Assembly: GCA_004017275.1 (NCBI GenBank)
Contig: SAKE01000020.1
Location: forward strand, 43,685 to 107,684
Length of the DNA stretch: 64,000 bases
Direction of reading: 5' to 3'
Source: Mesorhizobium sp.
GTDB lineage: Bacteria; Pseudomonadota; Alphaproteobacteria; Rhizobiales; Rhizobiaceae
This document shows, in pieces, positions 34,486 to 43,294 of the stretch. The notes beneath the pieces were generated by a model. The model worked only from the letters and a program-made list of their open reading frames with translations, searched no databases and was not told where the DNA came from. Within the stretch, counting starts at the first letter, position 1, and each line of letters begins with the position of its first letter. Made by a program: the position numbers and the translations under genes.

Positions 34486-35264
34486 CGGTTTGCCCCGATC
34501 ACCCACTGTTCCTGGTCGACCAGCGTGCCGGTCATCGGCCCGGCAGCATCGGAGAGCAGGAAGACGGCGAGGTTGGCGATATCGCTCGTCGAAAACAGGC
34601 GGCCGAAAGGCTGCGAGGCGTTGGCGGCATCGAGCCAGCCCGGGCCGTTGCCCAGCGTCTCGGCCTGCATGACGCGTTCGGCCGGCGTGTCGGTCCAGCC
34701 GACATTGATGCCGTTGACTCGAATGCGATCGAAGCGGTGGGCGTTGGCGGCGTTCTTGGTCAGCGTCGCCAGCGCGCCCTTGGTGGCGGAATAGACGGCG
34801 AGTTCGGGCGAGCCGCAATGCGCGTTGATCGACAGGATGTTGACGATGGAGCCTCCCTGGTTGCGCTTCTTCATGTCGGCGATGGCCGCCTGCATGAGGA
34901 AGAAGGGCGCGCGCGCATTGACGGCAAACAGCGCCGCCCAGTCGTCGAGATCGGCGTCGAGGAAGGAGGCGCGGTCGGTCAGACCGGCGGCATTGACCAG
35001 AGCGTCGATGTGACCGAAGCGGTCGATGCAGGCTTGCGCCAAAAGGGCAGGGGTTGCCGGGTCGGCGAGGTCGGCGGCGACGAAGAGCGTCGGTGTGCCG
35101 AGCTGCGAAAGCTCCGCTGCCACAGCGTTACCGCGCGCGGCCTCGCGCCCGGTGACAAGCAGGCCGCCGGCGCCGGAACGTGCCAGCGTCTCGGCGATGG
35201 CGCGGCCGATGCCTTGCGTCGAACCGGTGACCAGCGCCACCTTGCCTTTGAGTTGAAGCTCCAT
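34482..35264 (-). CDS. Short-chain dehydrogenase/reductase, locus 1
   Basis: A 260-aa classical SDR. The cofactor site is VTGSTQGIGRAIAETLARSG, and the catalytic residues are Ser in ILSINAHCGS, Tyr and Lys in AVYSATKGALA. The C-terminal glycine-rich tail region is FLLSDAAGPMTGTLVDQEQW. It likely oxidises a polyol or sugar. It is the first gene of the operon in the direction of transcription (ATG 35264, GGAGGAGG upstream). An RpiR-like site sits 31 bp upstream (35295-35306). Confidence 0.92.
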   Translation of the reverse strand: MELQLKGKVALVTGSTQGIGRAIAETLARSGAGGLLVTGREAARGNAVAAELSQLGTPTLFVAADLADPATPALLAQACIDRFGHIDALVNAAGLTDRASFLDADLDDWAALFAVNARAPFFLMQAAIADMKKRNQGGSIVNILSINAHCGSPELAVYSATKGALATLTKNAANAHRFDRIRVNGINVGWTDTPAERVMQAETLGNGPGWLDAANASQPFGRLFSTSDIANLAVFLLSDAAGPMTGTLVDQEQWVIGANR

Positions 35265-35294
35265 TCCTCCTCCCGGAATAAAGTTTCTATTTTC

Positions 35295-35306
35295 TGAAAT
35301 ATGGAA
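35295..35306. promoter_or_regulatory. RpiR operator candidate, site 1 (SDR promoter)
   Basis: TGAAATATGGAA, ten of twelve bases shared with 36267-36278 upstream of the RpiR gene. It lies 31 bp before the SDR start. Confidence 0.5.
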
Positions 35307-35342
35307 CGTCAATTCCCGATAGTCAATTGTGCCAGCGGCGTC

Positions 35343-36230
35343 TCATGTGCCGCGCTTTGCCGCGACGCCTTGGACCAGCGCCATGCCGACGGCGAGCGAC
35401 GCGGCCAGTGAGCGGAAACCGGCGAAGTCGGATTCCACCACTTCCAGCCAGCTGTCCGACAGCGCGATCAGCGGGCTGAAGGTGCTGTCGGTGATGGTGA
35501 CGATGCGGGCCTTGCGCTCATGCGCCACGGCGACGAGGTCGGGCGTGATCGAATTGTAGGGGCTGAAGGAGACCGCCAGCACGGCATCCTGCCTGCCGAT
35601 GCAGCCGATTTGGTCGATTGCAGTGGAGCCGACATTGTCGATCAGCACGTTGCGCACGCCTTGCTGCGAGAGCGTCAGCGACAGATAGGTGGTGACGGGA
35701 AAGGCGCGCTTGGAGCCGATGACATAGATCAGGTCGGCGGCCGCCAGCAGCGCCACCATCTTTTCGAAGCTCTCGACGTCGAAGCCGCTCTCGATGCGGC
35801 CAAGCGAGGCCTGCGAAGCGCCGACCATGCCGTGCAGGAAATGCAGATTGGGCTCGGCCTCGGTCCGCTGCTCGCCGCGTCCTTCCGGCCACGATCCCTT
35901 GACGTGATCCTTGAACAGGCCCTGGAAATCGGAAAAGCCGGCATAGCCGAAGATCTGGGCGAAGCGCACCAGTGTCGAGGGCTGCACGCCGGCCTGTGCC
36001 GCCACCTGTGCGATGGTGCCAAGCGCCACATCGCTCGGATGCTGCCACAGGAAGATGGCGACCTGCCGTAGGCGCTTGGGGAAATGCACCGTGCCGGACG
36101 ACAGCACCGCGCGCAGCTCCTCATAGGTCTGCGGCTGGATGTAGCCAAGCGCCGCCAGCGAGCGACCGCGCTTGCGCGTCGCTGCCTCGTCGGCGCTGGA
36201 CCGTCCCGGTGTTTTGCCTGCCCCCTTCAT
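35343..36230 (-). CDS. MurR/RpiR family transcriptional regulator
   Basis: A 295-aa protein. An N-terminal HTH (HPSDVALGTIAQVAAQAGVQ then PSTLVRFAQIFGYAGFSDFQ) is followed by a SIS domain, ADLIYVIGSKRAFPVTTYLS and ILAVSFSPYNS-like (here VLAVSFSPYNSITPDLV), which binds phosphosugars. This regulator class controls sugar-phosphate catabolic genes. It lies upstream of and on the same strand as the locus-1 operon, with matching half-sites before both itself and the SDR gene. Confidence 0.93.
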   Translation of the reverse strand: MKGAGKTPGRSSADEAATRKRGRSLAALGYIQPQTYEELRAVLSSGTVHFPKRLRQVAIFLWQHPSDVALGTIAQVAAQAGVQPSTLVRFAQIFGYAGFSDFQGLFKDHVKGSWPEGRGEQRTEAEPNLHFLHGMVGASQASLGRIESGFDVESFEKMVALLAAADLIYVIGSKRAFPVTTYLSLTLSQQGVRNVLIDNVGSTAIDQIGCIGRQDAVLAVSFSPYNSITPDLVAVAHERKARIVTITDSTFSPLIALSDSWLEVVESDFAGFRSLAASLAVGMALVQGVAAKRGT

Positions 36231-36266
36231 GATTTCAGGCTAGCGCGGCACGATCGTTTTACAATA

Positions 36267-36278
36267 TGAAAATTGGAA
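36267..36278. promoter_or_regulatory. RpiR operator candidate, site 2 (RpiR promoter)
   Basis: TGAAAATTGGAA, 37 bp before the RpiR start. Ten of twelve bases match site 1. This is in line with autoregulation. Confidence 0.5.
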
Positions 36279-36356
36279 ATTGTGTTCGACTGGGCAGTGG
36301 AGGATTGGAAACTACCGGGCTGCCTCGGTGCGTAGGGCTGGCGAAGACTTCCTAAC

Positions 36357-36545
36357 GTCGTCATCCTAAGGCGAAGCAGGAGCGGAGCTCCGTCGCGGAG
36401 ACCCTAGGATCCATGCCGTGACGGTTGTCGAGGGATGCAGCGGAAGAGAAGATTCTTGACCGTAGAATCGCTTTGAAGTCGCGGCATGGATCCTGGGGTC
36501 TGCGCCGCGTCGCTGCGCTCCTTGCTCCGCCCCAGCATGACGAAG
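36357..36545. repeat. Second dispersed inverted-repeat family (REP-like)
   Basis: CGTCATCCTAAGGCG at the left is inverted as CCCAGCATGACG at the right, and GATCCATGCCG pairs with CGGCATGGATC inside. It fills most of the 337-bp gap 36231-36567. A partial relative (CCTGGGATCCATGCCGCGAC) occurs near 62445. Confidence 0.7.
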
Positions 36546-36567
36546 CGATAGGTGGAGGAGTTTGAAC

Positions 36568-37752
36568 ATGGTCTATGCAACATCGGACGGATCGGCGCGC
36601 CAGCGTTTGCGGGTCGGCATGGTCGGCGGCGGCCGCAATGCCTTCATCGGCGCCGTGCATCGCCTCGCTATGCGGCTCGACGACCAAATCGCGCTAGTCG
36701 CCGGTGCGCTGTCCTCCGATGCGGAGAACGCCGCCGCCTCGGCCGCCGAGATCGGCATCGCGCCAGAGCGCAGCTATGCCGACTATCGCGAGATGGCGCA
36801 GACGGAAGCGGCGCGGCCGGATGGCATCGAAGCGGTCGTCATCGTCACGCCCAACCATCTGCACGCGCCGATCGCCACGGCCTTCCTCGAAGCCGGCATC
36901 GACGTGATCTGCGACAAGCCGCTGTCGACCACGCTGACTGAGGCCGAAGCGCTGGTGGCGCTCGCGAAGGCGAAAAAGCGCCGCTTCGTCGTCACTCTCA
37001 ACAACACCGGCTACGCCATGGTCCGCCAGGCGCGCGAAATGGTGGCGGCGGGCGAGCTTGGGCGGATCGTGTCCGTGCATGGTTCGTATATCCAGGACTG
37101 GCTGACCAAGCCGATCGACGCCGAGGGCCAGAAGCAGGCGGAATGGCGTACCGATCCGGCGCGCGCTGGGCAGTCGGCTGTTCTGGCCGACATCGGCGTG
37201 CATGCCTTCAATTTGGCGAGCTACATCTCGGGCTGCGAGGCCGAGGCTGTGTCGGCAGACCTGTTCACCGCCGTGCCGGGACGCCGGCTCGACGACAATG
37301 CGCATGTGCTGGTGCGCTGGACCGGCGGCGCGCGCGGCACGATCCTGGCCAGCCAGACATCGCCCGGCCACTACAATGATCTCTCCGTGCGCATCTATGG
37401 CGACAGAGCCGGGCTCGAATGGTCGGGCGCGCGGCCGGAGGAACTGCGCTTCTCCATCTATGGCGAAGAGAGCCGCACGCTGGTGCGCGGCGGCCATGGC
37501 TCGACAGCGGAAAGCCAGCGCGTGTCGCGCATGCCGGCGGCGCATCCTGAAGGCTATATCGAGGCCTTCGCCAATTTCTACCGCGACGCCGCCGACATCA
37601 TCCGCGCCCATCGCTCAGGCGGCACGGTCGATCCGGCACGCGCGGCACAGGTGCCTGACGTGGTCGACGGCGCACGCGGCGTGAAGTTTGTTGCCGCGGC
37701 AGTGGGTTCGAATGCGGCGGGCGGAGCGTGGACGGCTGCAAGGTTCGGGTGA
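36568..37752 (+). CDS. Gfo/Idh/MocA family oxidoreductase, locus 2
   Basis: A 394-aa NAD(P)-dependent oxidoreductase. The Rossmann motif is RVGMVGGGRNAFIGAVHRLA, and CDKPLSTTLTEAEAL is the EKP-like motif (here DKP), which carries the catalytic Lys. The C-terminal domain has ADIGVHAFNLASYISG with the conserved His. These enzymes oxidise or reduce sugars and inositols, often at C2 or C3. ATG 36568 is used (GGAGGAG 7 nt upstream); a TTG at 36562 is less likely. First gene of locus 2. Confidence 0.9.
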   Translation: MVYATSDGSARQRLRVGMVGGGRNAFIGAVHRLAMRLDDQIALVAGALSSDAENAAASAAEIGIAPERSYADYREMAQTEAARPDGIEAVVIVTPNHLHAPIATAFLEAGIDVICDKPLSTTLTEAEALVALAKAKKRRFVVTLNNTGYAMVRQAREMVAAGELGRIVSVHGSYIQDWLTKPIDAEGQKQAEWRTDPARAGQSAVLADIGVHAFNLASYISGCEAEAVSADLFTAVPGRRLDDNAHVLVRWTGGARGTILASQTSPGHYNDLSVRIYGDRAGLEWSGARPEELRFSIYGEESRTLVRGGHGSTAESQRVSRMPAAHPEGYIEAFANFYRDAADIIRAHRSGGTVDPARAAQVPDVVDGARGVKFVAAAVGSNAAGGAWTAARFG

Positions 37753-38012
37753 GAGGTGATGGGCAGGGGCGGTTCGTCCGGCCCGAACCGTGGCCGGCGC
37801 GTCAGCAATGCTGCCCCATCCTGCCCGAATATCGCCTCTGAGCGTGCCCTCCCGGTTAAAAAAGTATCATCCGTTGCCCCGAATCGTGGTGGCGCCTGTT
37901 GTCATGAGCCGGTACCGTGGTCTCGAAATGCAGAGCCGAAACCAATTCGGCCGGTTTAGGGAATTTGGGCCGAATGCGGCAAATATCCGTACCGGCCCGG
38001 GAGGAAACGGAC

Positions 38013-38897
38013 ATGGAACCGGACCTGGAAGTTGTCCAGATACGACGCGGTGAGTCCTTCAAGGCGTGGTCGCATGGCTACCCCTTCCATACGGTGCGTT
38101 GGCACTTCCATCCCGAATATGAACTGCATCAGGTGATCTTCACCAACGGCCGCTATTTCGTCGGCGACTTCATCGGTGAGTTCGAGCCGGGCAATCTGGT
38201 GCTGACGGGGCCGAACCTGCCGCACAATTGGGTCAGCGACATCCCGAGGGACAGCTCGATCCCGCTGCGCGGCCGCATCATCCAGTTCTCCGAAAGCTTC
38301 ATCGGCGATGCCATGCATGTGCTGCCGGAGCTGGCGGGGCTGGGGCACTTGCTGGAAGCGTCGCGGCGCGGCGTGCTGTTTTCCAGCCGCACCAGCAAGG
38401 CGCTGGCGCCGCTGATGGAAGAGATGATGAAGGCGCAGGGTGTGCGCCGCATCGAGCTGTTCATGATGATCGCTGGCCTGCTCAGCCGCGCCCAGGAATT
38501 CCAGCTTTTGGCCAGCGCCAGCTACCGGCCCGATCCCTCGGGCTACATGACCGCCGGCATGAACAAGGCGCTCGCCTATATCAGGGAGAACCTGACGCAG
38601 CTGTTCGACGAGGCGGATCTTGCAGCCATTGCCGGCCAGTCGACCGGGGCCTTCTCGCGCTCGTTTCGCCGCCACACCGGCATGTCGCTGGTGCAGTATG
38701 TCAAGCGCCTGCGCATCAATCTCGCCTGCCAGATCCTGATGAGCGACGAGCAGGCCTCGATCACCGACATCTGCTACGAGGTCGGCTTCAACAATCTGTC
38801 CAATTTCAACCGGCAGTTCCTGGCGGAGAAGGGCATGCCGCCCTCGCGCTTCAGGCGCCTGCTGGCCGACAACATCAACGCGGGAAAAGCCGCTTAA
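38013..38897 (+). CDS. AraC family transcriptional regulator, locus 2
   Basis: A 294-aa protein. The N-terminal cupin is recognisable (HFHPEYELHQVIFTNGRYFV). The C-terminal HTH pair includes DEADLAAIAGQSTGAFSRSF and ends CYEVGFNNLSNFNRQFLAEK, followed by GMPPSRFRR. ATG 38013 is chosen with GGGAGGAAACGGAC upstream; the frame extends upstream to 37917 without support. It lies before the binding protein and is likely the local activator for the sugar genes. Confidence 0.9.
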   Translation: MEPDLEVVQIRRGESFKAWSHGYPFHTVRWHFHPEYELHQVIFTNGRYFVGDFIGEFEPGNLVLTGPNLPHNWVSDIPRDSSIPLRGRIIQFSESFIGDAMHVLPELAGLGHLLEASRRGVLFSSRTSKALAPLMEEMMKAQGVRRIELFMMIAGLLSRAQEFQLLASASYRPDPSGYMTAGMNKALAYIRENLTQLFDEADLAAIAGQSTGAFSRSFRRHTGMSLVQYVKRLRINLACQILMSDEQASITDICYEVGFNNLSNFNRQFLAEKGMPPSRFRRLLADNINAGKAA

Positions 38898-39149
38898 CGG
38901 AGGAGCCAGGGAGGAACCAAGGGAGGATTTTTTCTTTTGCATCACGACGTGAACCACATTGAGTGGTTCGCGATGGAGCACACTTGTCTCAAATTTCCTC
39001 CGCTTGGCGGAGGATGTCGGCGCGGACTCGAAAGACCGGCGCCGGACCCTAATTCCCAATTGCAGTTTGGGGAGAGGGCGGAGGCGTGTCTCCACACCAA
39101 AGCAGTCAACGACCTTCTTACAACCATATCCAGAAACGGAGAAGACCGA
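38898..39149. promoter_or_regulatory. Leader region with two hairpins before the binding-protein gene
   Basis: GAACCAC-N5-GTGGTTC (38951-38969) and CCTCCGC-TTG-GCGGAGG (38997-39013) are consecutive perfect stems. The second could mask a ribosome site. A poly-T stretch after a GGGAGGA run (38930-38938) follows the AraC stop. It probably contains the promoter of the sugar operon; no CRP-like motif is evident. Confidence 0.45.
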
Positions 39150-40220
39150 ATGACCAAACTTTCAATCAAGTCCGCCGGCATGGCAGCCCTTGCGCTGTCG
39201 CTGCTGGCCGGCACCGCCGCGATCTCACGGGCCGCCGAAGTCACCGACGCGACCGTCGCCTTCCTGATGCCCGATCAGGCATCGACCCGCTACGAACAGC
39301 ACGACTATCCCGGCTTCGAAGCCGAGATGAAGAAGCTGTGCCCGGGCTGCAAGGTGCTCTACCAGAACGCCGATGCCGACGCCTCGCGCCAGCAGCAGCA
39401 GTTCAACTCGGTGATCTCGCAGGGCGCCAAGGCGATCGTGCTCGACCCGGTCGACTCGACCGCGGCTGCCTCGCTGGTCAAGCTGGCGCAGAGCCAGGGC
39501 ATCAAGGTCATCGCCTACGACCGGCCGATCCCGACCGCACCGGCCGACTTCTATGTCTCGTTCAACAATGAAGGCATCGGCAAGGCCATCGCGGACTCGC
39601 TGGTCGAGCACCTGAAGGCGCTGAAAGTCGATCCGGCCACCGGCGGCGTTTTGCAGATCAACGGCTCGCCGACCGACGCGGCGGCCGGCCTGATCAAGAA
39701 GGGCATCCACGCAGGCCTCGACAACAGCGGCTACCAGATCCTGGCCGAATACGACACGCCGGAATGGGCGCCGCCGAAGGCGCAGCAATGGGCCGGCGGC
39801 CAGATCACCCGCTTCGGGCCGAAGATCCTCGGCGTCGTCGCCGCCAATGACGGCACCGGTGGAGGCGCCATCGCCGCCTTCAAGGCAGCCGGCGTCGATC
39901 CGGTGCCGCCGGTGACCGGCAATGACGCGACGATCGCGGCCTTGCAGCTGATCATCGCCGGCGACCAGTACAACACGATCTCCAAGCCGAGCGAGATCGT
40001 GGCGGCGGCCGCTGCCAACGTCGCCATCAAGCTGCTTTCGGGCGAGACTCCGAAGGCCGAGATGACGCTGTACGACACCCCCTCGCAGCTGTTCACGCCA
40101 GCGGTGGTGACGCAGGAAAACCTGAAGGCCGAGATCATCGACAAGAAGATCAACACCGCGGCTGAACTCTGCGTCGATCGTTACGCGGAAGGCTGCAAGA
40201 AGCTGGGCATCGGGAACTGA
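39150..40220 (+). CDS. Periplasmic sugar-binding protein (XylF-like), locus 2
   Basis: A 356-aa protein. The signal peptide is MAALALSLLAGTAAISRAA, cut near AAE. Ligand-cleft strands include VAFLMPDQASTRYEQHDYPG, KAIVLDPVDSTAAASLVKLA and KVIAYDRPIPTAPADFYVSF, which match the xylose/ribose type I Peripla_BP_4 family. It delivers the sugar to the permease at 41160. ATG 39150 has GGAG about 9 nt upstream. An intercistronic hairpin follows the stop. Confidence 0.9.
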   Translation: MTKLSIKSAGMAALALSLLAGTAAISRAAEVTDATVAFLMPDQASTRYEQHDYPGFEAEMKKLCPGCKVLYQNADADASRQQQQFNSVISQGAKAIVLDPVDSTAAASLVKLAQSQGIKVIAYDRPIPTAPADFYVSFNNEGIGKAIADSLVEHLKALKVDPATGGVLQINGSPTDAAAGLIKKGIHAGLDNSGYQILAEYDTPEWAPPKAQQWAGGQITRFGPKILGVVAANDGTGGGAIAAFKAAGVDPVPPVTGNDATIAALQLIIAGDQYNTISKPSEIVAAAAANVAIKLLSGETPKAEMTLYDTPSQLFTPAVVTQENLKAEIIDKKINTAAELCVDRYAEGCKKLGIGN

Positions 40221-40240
40221 CCGCGACCCTTGCCCGCTCC

Positions 40241-40273
40241 GCTGTCTGGCCACCCGCGCGGCGGCCAGACAGC
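40241..40273 (+). promoter_or_regulatory. Intercistronic hairpin between binding protein and ATPase
   Basis: GCTGTCTGGCC pairs perfectly with GGCCAGACAGC over an 11-nt loop, with no T-tract. Such stems between periplasmic-protein and ATPase genes commonly protect the upstream mRNA and give higher expression of the binding protein. It is not a strong terminator. Confidence 0.65.
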
Positions 40274-40314
40274 GCTCACTGCTTTTGAACCGGTCTTTGA
40301 AAGGTGCTCCAGGC

Positions 40315-41163
40315 ATGATCGATATCCCGGACGAACCGGTTCCAGCAGGTGAGCTGGTGCTCAGCCTGCGGGGCATTTCGAAGCATTTCGGCGCCGTCTC
40401 GGCGCTGACCGACATCGATCTCGATGTCCATGCCGGCGAGGTGGTGGCGCTGGTCGGCGACAATGGCGCCGGCAAGTCGACGCTGGTCAAGATCCTGGCC
40501 GGCGTGCATCAGCCGAGTTCGGGCACCATTGATTATCGCGGCAAGCAGGTGACGCTTGCCGACCCGAGTGCCGCGCTGACGCTCGGTATCGCTACCGTGT
40601 TCCAGGATCTGGCACTATGCGAAAACCTCGACATCGTCGCCAACATCTTTCTCGGCCGCGAGCTCAGCCCGCTGCGGCTTGACGAGGTGGCGATGGAAGT
40701 GCGCGCCTGGACGCTGCTCAACGAGCTATCGGCGCGTATTCCCAGTGTGCGCGAAGTGGTCGCGTCGTTGTCGGGCGGCCAGCGCCAGACGGTGGCAATC
40801 GCCCGCTCGCTGCTGCTCGAACCCAAGCTCATCCTGCTCGATGAGCCGACGGCGGCGCTTGGCGTGGCGCAGACGGCGGAAGTGCTCAATCTGATCGAGC
40901 GCGTGCGCGACCGCGGCCTCGGCGTCGTCATCATCAGCCACAACATGGAAGACGTGCGCGCCGTCGCCGACCGCATCGTCGTGCTGCGGCTTGGCCGCAA
41001 CAACGGCATCTTTACGCCCGACGCCTCGAACCAGGAGCTGGTCAGCGCCATCACCGGCGCGTCGAACAATTCGGTGTCGCGCCGCGCCGAGCGCCGGCAG
41101 GCTCAAACTGCCCGGCCGGATCAAACCGCCCTGCAAGATCAAAAAGGGGAGCCACGCCCATGA
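40315..41163 (+). CDS. ABC sugar transporter ATP-binding protein (single NBD), locus 2
   Basis: A 282-aa single nucleotide-binding domain. Canonical motifs are complete: Walker A GDNGAGKST, Q-loop TVFQDLAL, signature LSGGQRQTVAIARSL, Walker B LILLDEPTAAL and switch His in IISHN. Unlike the locus-1 ATPase it has one domain and must dimerise. ATG 40315 with AAGGTG upstream; it overlaps the permease by 4 bp (ATGA). Confidence 0.93.
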   Translation: MIDIPDEPVPAGELVLSLRGISKHFGAVSALTDIDLDVHAGEVVALVGDNGAGKSTLVKILAGVHQPSSGTIDYRGKQVTLADPSAALTLGIATVFQDLALCENLDIVANIFLGRELSPLRLDEVAMEVRAWTLLNELSARIPSVREVVASLSGGQRQTVAIARSLLLEPKLILLDEPTAALGVAQTAEVLNLIERVRDRGLGVVIISHNMEDVRAVADRIVVLRLGRNNGIFTPDASNQELVSAITGASNNSVSRRAERRQAQTARPDQTALQDQKGEPRP

Positions 41164-42419
41164 GCCGCGACGTGCAACAGGCCGCCCCCGTGCCGCCGCA
41201 GCTCGACCGCGCCGATGTGCGCGTCAAGCATGAGGCGGGGATCGGCGGCGCCATCCGCCGGTTCTTCGACCGGGTCCGCTCGGGCGATCTCGGCTCGCTG
41301 CCGGTGATCGTCGGACTGGTCATCATCTGGACGGTGTTCGCCAGCATCAACCCGATCTTCCTGTCGAGCAGCAACCTGGTCAATCTGCTGTTCGATTGCT
41401 CCACCGTTGGCGTCATCGCGCTCGGCATCGTCTGCGTTTTGATGGTCGGCGAAATCGACCTGTCGGTCGGTTCGATCAGCGGCTTTGCTTCGGCGATGGT
41501 CGGCACGCTGTGGGTCAACCAGGGCTGGCCGGTGGCGCTCGCCATCCTCGCCGCGGTCGCCGTCGGCGGCTTCGTCGGCGCGCTCTATGCGCTGCTGTTC
41601 AATCGGCTCGGCATGCCGAGCTTCGTCTCGACGCTGGCCGGCCTGCTGGCGGTGCTCGGCCTGCAGCTCTACATCCTCGGCTCTACCGGCTCGATCAACC
41701 TGCCTTACGGCTCGAACCTGGTGAATTTCGGCCAGCTGCTGATGATGCCGAAATTTGTCTCGTTCGCTCTGGCGGTCGTGCCCGGCATCGTCATGCTGGT
41801 CACCGGCCTGCGCACCGTCGCACGCCGCCGCGCCGCCAATTTGTCGGCACCGTCGACCGGCGGTATCGTCACGCGGACGGTGGTGATCACAGTGGTGCTC
41901 GAACTCATCGTCTTCTACCTCAACCAGGCGCGCGGCATTCCGTGGATGTTCGGCCTGTTCGTCGGCCTGGTCATATCAATGCACTACGCGCTGACGCGGA
42001 CGAAATGGGGCCGCTCGATGTCGGCGGTCGGCGGCAACCGCGAGGCGGCACGGCGCGCCGGCATCAATGTGCGGCTGATCTATTCCAGCGCCTTCGTGCT
42101 GTGCTCGATGCTGGCCGCTTTCGGCGGCGTGCTGTCGGCGGCCCGCCTGGCCTCGGCCAGCCAGCAGGCCGGCACCGGCGACGTCAACCTCAACGCCATC
42201 GCGGCGGCCGTCATCGGCGGCACCAGCCTGTTCGGCGGCCGCGGCAGCGCCTATTCGGCACTGCTCGGCATCATCGTCATCCAGTCGATCGCCAGCGGCC
42301 TGACGCTGCTCGATCTGTCCTCGTCGCTTCGGTACATGATCACCGGCGCCGTGCTTGCCATCGCAGTCATCGTCGACTCGCTGGCACGCCGCTCGCGTGT
42401 CTCGCATGGCCGGGCCTGA
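41160..42419 (+). CDS. ABC sugar transporter permease (XylH-like), locus 2
   Basis: A 419-aa integral membrane protein, long for the family as in XylH. Motifs VGEIDLSVGSISGFASAMVG and IAAAVIGGTSLFGGRGSAYS are the BPD_transp_2 signatures. It pairs with a single ATPase and the XylF-like protein. The N-terminal 35 residues are cytoplasmic and polar. Translation is coupled to the ATPase gene. Confidence 0.92.
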   Translation: MSRDVQQAAPVPPQLDRADVRVKHEAGIGGAIRRFFDRVRSGDLGSLPVIVGLVIIWTVFASINPIFLSSSNLVNLLFDCSTVGVIALGIVCVLMVGEIDLSVGSISGFASAMVGTLWVNQGWPVALAILAAVAVGGFVGALYALLFNRLGMPSFVSTLAGLLAVLGLQLYILGSTGSINLPYGSNLVNFGQLLMMPKFVSFALAVVPGIVMLVTGLRTVARRRAANLSAPSTGGIVTRTVVITVVLELIVFYLNQARGIPWMFGLFVGLVISMHYALTRTKWGRSMSAVGGNREAARRAGINVRLIYSSAFVLCSMLAAFGGVLSAARLASASQQAGTGDVNLNAIAAAVIGGTSLFGGRGSAYSALLGIIVIQSIASGLTLLDLSSSLRYMITGAVLAIAVIVDSLARRSRVSHGRA

Positions 42420-42441
42420 ACCCATCAACAGGAAGCAAGAC

Positions 42442-43170
42442 ATGAGCGAAGAACTGTCCGGAAAAGTTGCCGCCGTCACCGGCGCGGCGTCAGGCATCGG
42501 CCTTGAATGCGCCAGGCACATGCTGGCGGCCGGCGCCACAGTGGTGCTGGTCGACCGCGCCGAGGCAACGCTGAACAAACTGTGCGCCGAGCTCGGTCCG
42601 AAGGCGATCCCGCTGGTGATCGACCTGATGCAGCCGGCAAGCGTCGCCACCATGATGCCGCAGATTCTGGAGAAGGCCGGCCAGCTCGACATCTTCCATG
42701 CCAATGCCGGCGCCTATGTCGGCGGCGAGGTGGCGACCGGCGATCCCGACGCCTGGGACCGCATGCTCAACCTCAACATCAATGCCTGCTTCCGCTCGAT
42801 CCAGGCGGTGCTGCCGCACATGATCGAACGCAAGACCGGCGACATCATCGTCACCAGTTCGATCGCCGGGCTGGTGCCGGTGGTCTGGGAGCCGATTTAC
42901 ACGGCCTCCAAGCACGCGGTGCAGGCCTTCGTTCACACGGTGCGCCGCCAGGTCGCCAAGCACGGCCTGCGCGTCGGTGCCGTGGCGCCCGGTCCGGTGG
43001 TGACGGCGCTGGTCGACGACTGGCCGAAGGCCAAGCTCGAGGAAGAGCTCGCCGCCGGCGGCCTGATGCAGCCGCGGGAGGTGGCGGAAGCCGTCATGTT
43101 CATGCTGACCCGGCCAAGAAATGTCACGATCCGGGATCTGGTGATTTTGCCGCAGAGCAATGATCTCTGA
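42442..43170 (+). CDS. Short-chain dehydrogenase (pentitol/ribitol-dehydrogenase-like), locus 2
   Basis: A 242-aa classical SDR. AVTGAASGIGLECARHMLAA binds the cofactor. Ser is in IIVTSSIAGLVP, and the catalytic Tyr-Lys is in PIYTASKHAVQAF. It resembles ribitol 2-dehydrogenases in order and size, and the adjacent FGGY kinase supports a pentitol substrate. The start has AGGAAG 6 nt upstream. A heptamer repeat follows the stop. Confidence 0.82.
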   Translation: MSEELSGKVAAVTGAASGIGLECARHMLAAGATVVLVDRAEATLNKLCAELGPKAIPLVIDLMQPASVATMMPQILEKAGQLDIFHANAGAYVGGEVATGDPDAWDRMLNLNINACFRSIQAVLPHMIERKTGDIIVTSSIAGLVPVVWEPIYTASKHAVQAFVHTVRRQVAKHGLRVGAVAPGPVVTALVDDWPKAKLEEELAAGGLMQPREVAEAVMFMLTRPRNVTIRDLVILPQSNDL

Positions 43171-43278
43171 GGGAGTAGCGAATAGGGAGTAGCGAATAGG
43201 GAAGAATCAGACGACTTCGCTATTCGCTATTCGCTATTCGCTATTCGCTATTCGCTATTCGCTACTCGCTACTCGCTA
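43171..43278. repeat. Heptanucleotide tandem repeat with inverted left arm
   Basis: Two direct copies of GGGAGTAGCGAATA (43171-43198) contain TAGCGAA. After 17 bp come seven copies of TTCGCTA and two of CTCGCTA (43216-43278), the reverse complement of TAGCGAA. The region can fold as a long imperfect hairpin and its copy number could vary. It lies between the SDR and kinase genes; coding frames are not interrupted. Confidence 0.9.
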
Positions 43279-43294
43279 ACCGAAGGTTCCCCCC

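Noticed and set aside
43171..43278. CRISPR-like array
   Set aside because: The repeats are 7-mers with no spacers, and no cas gene is present.
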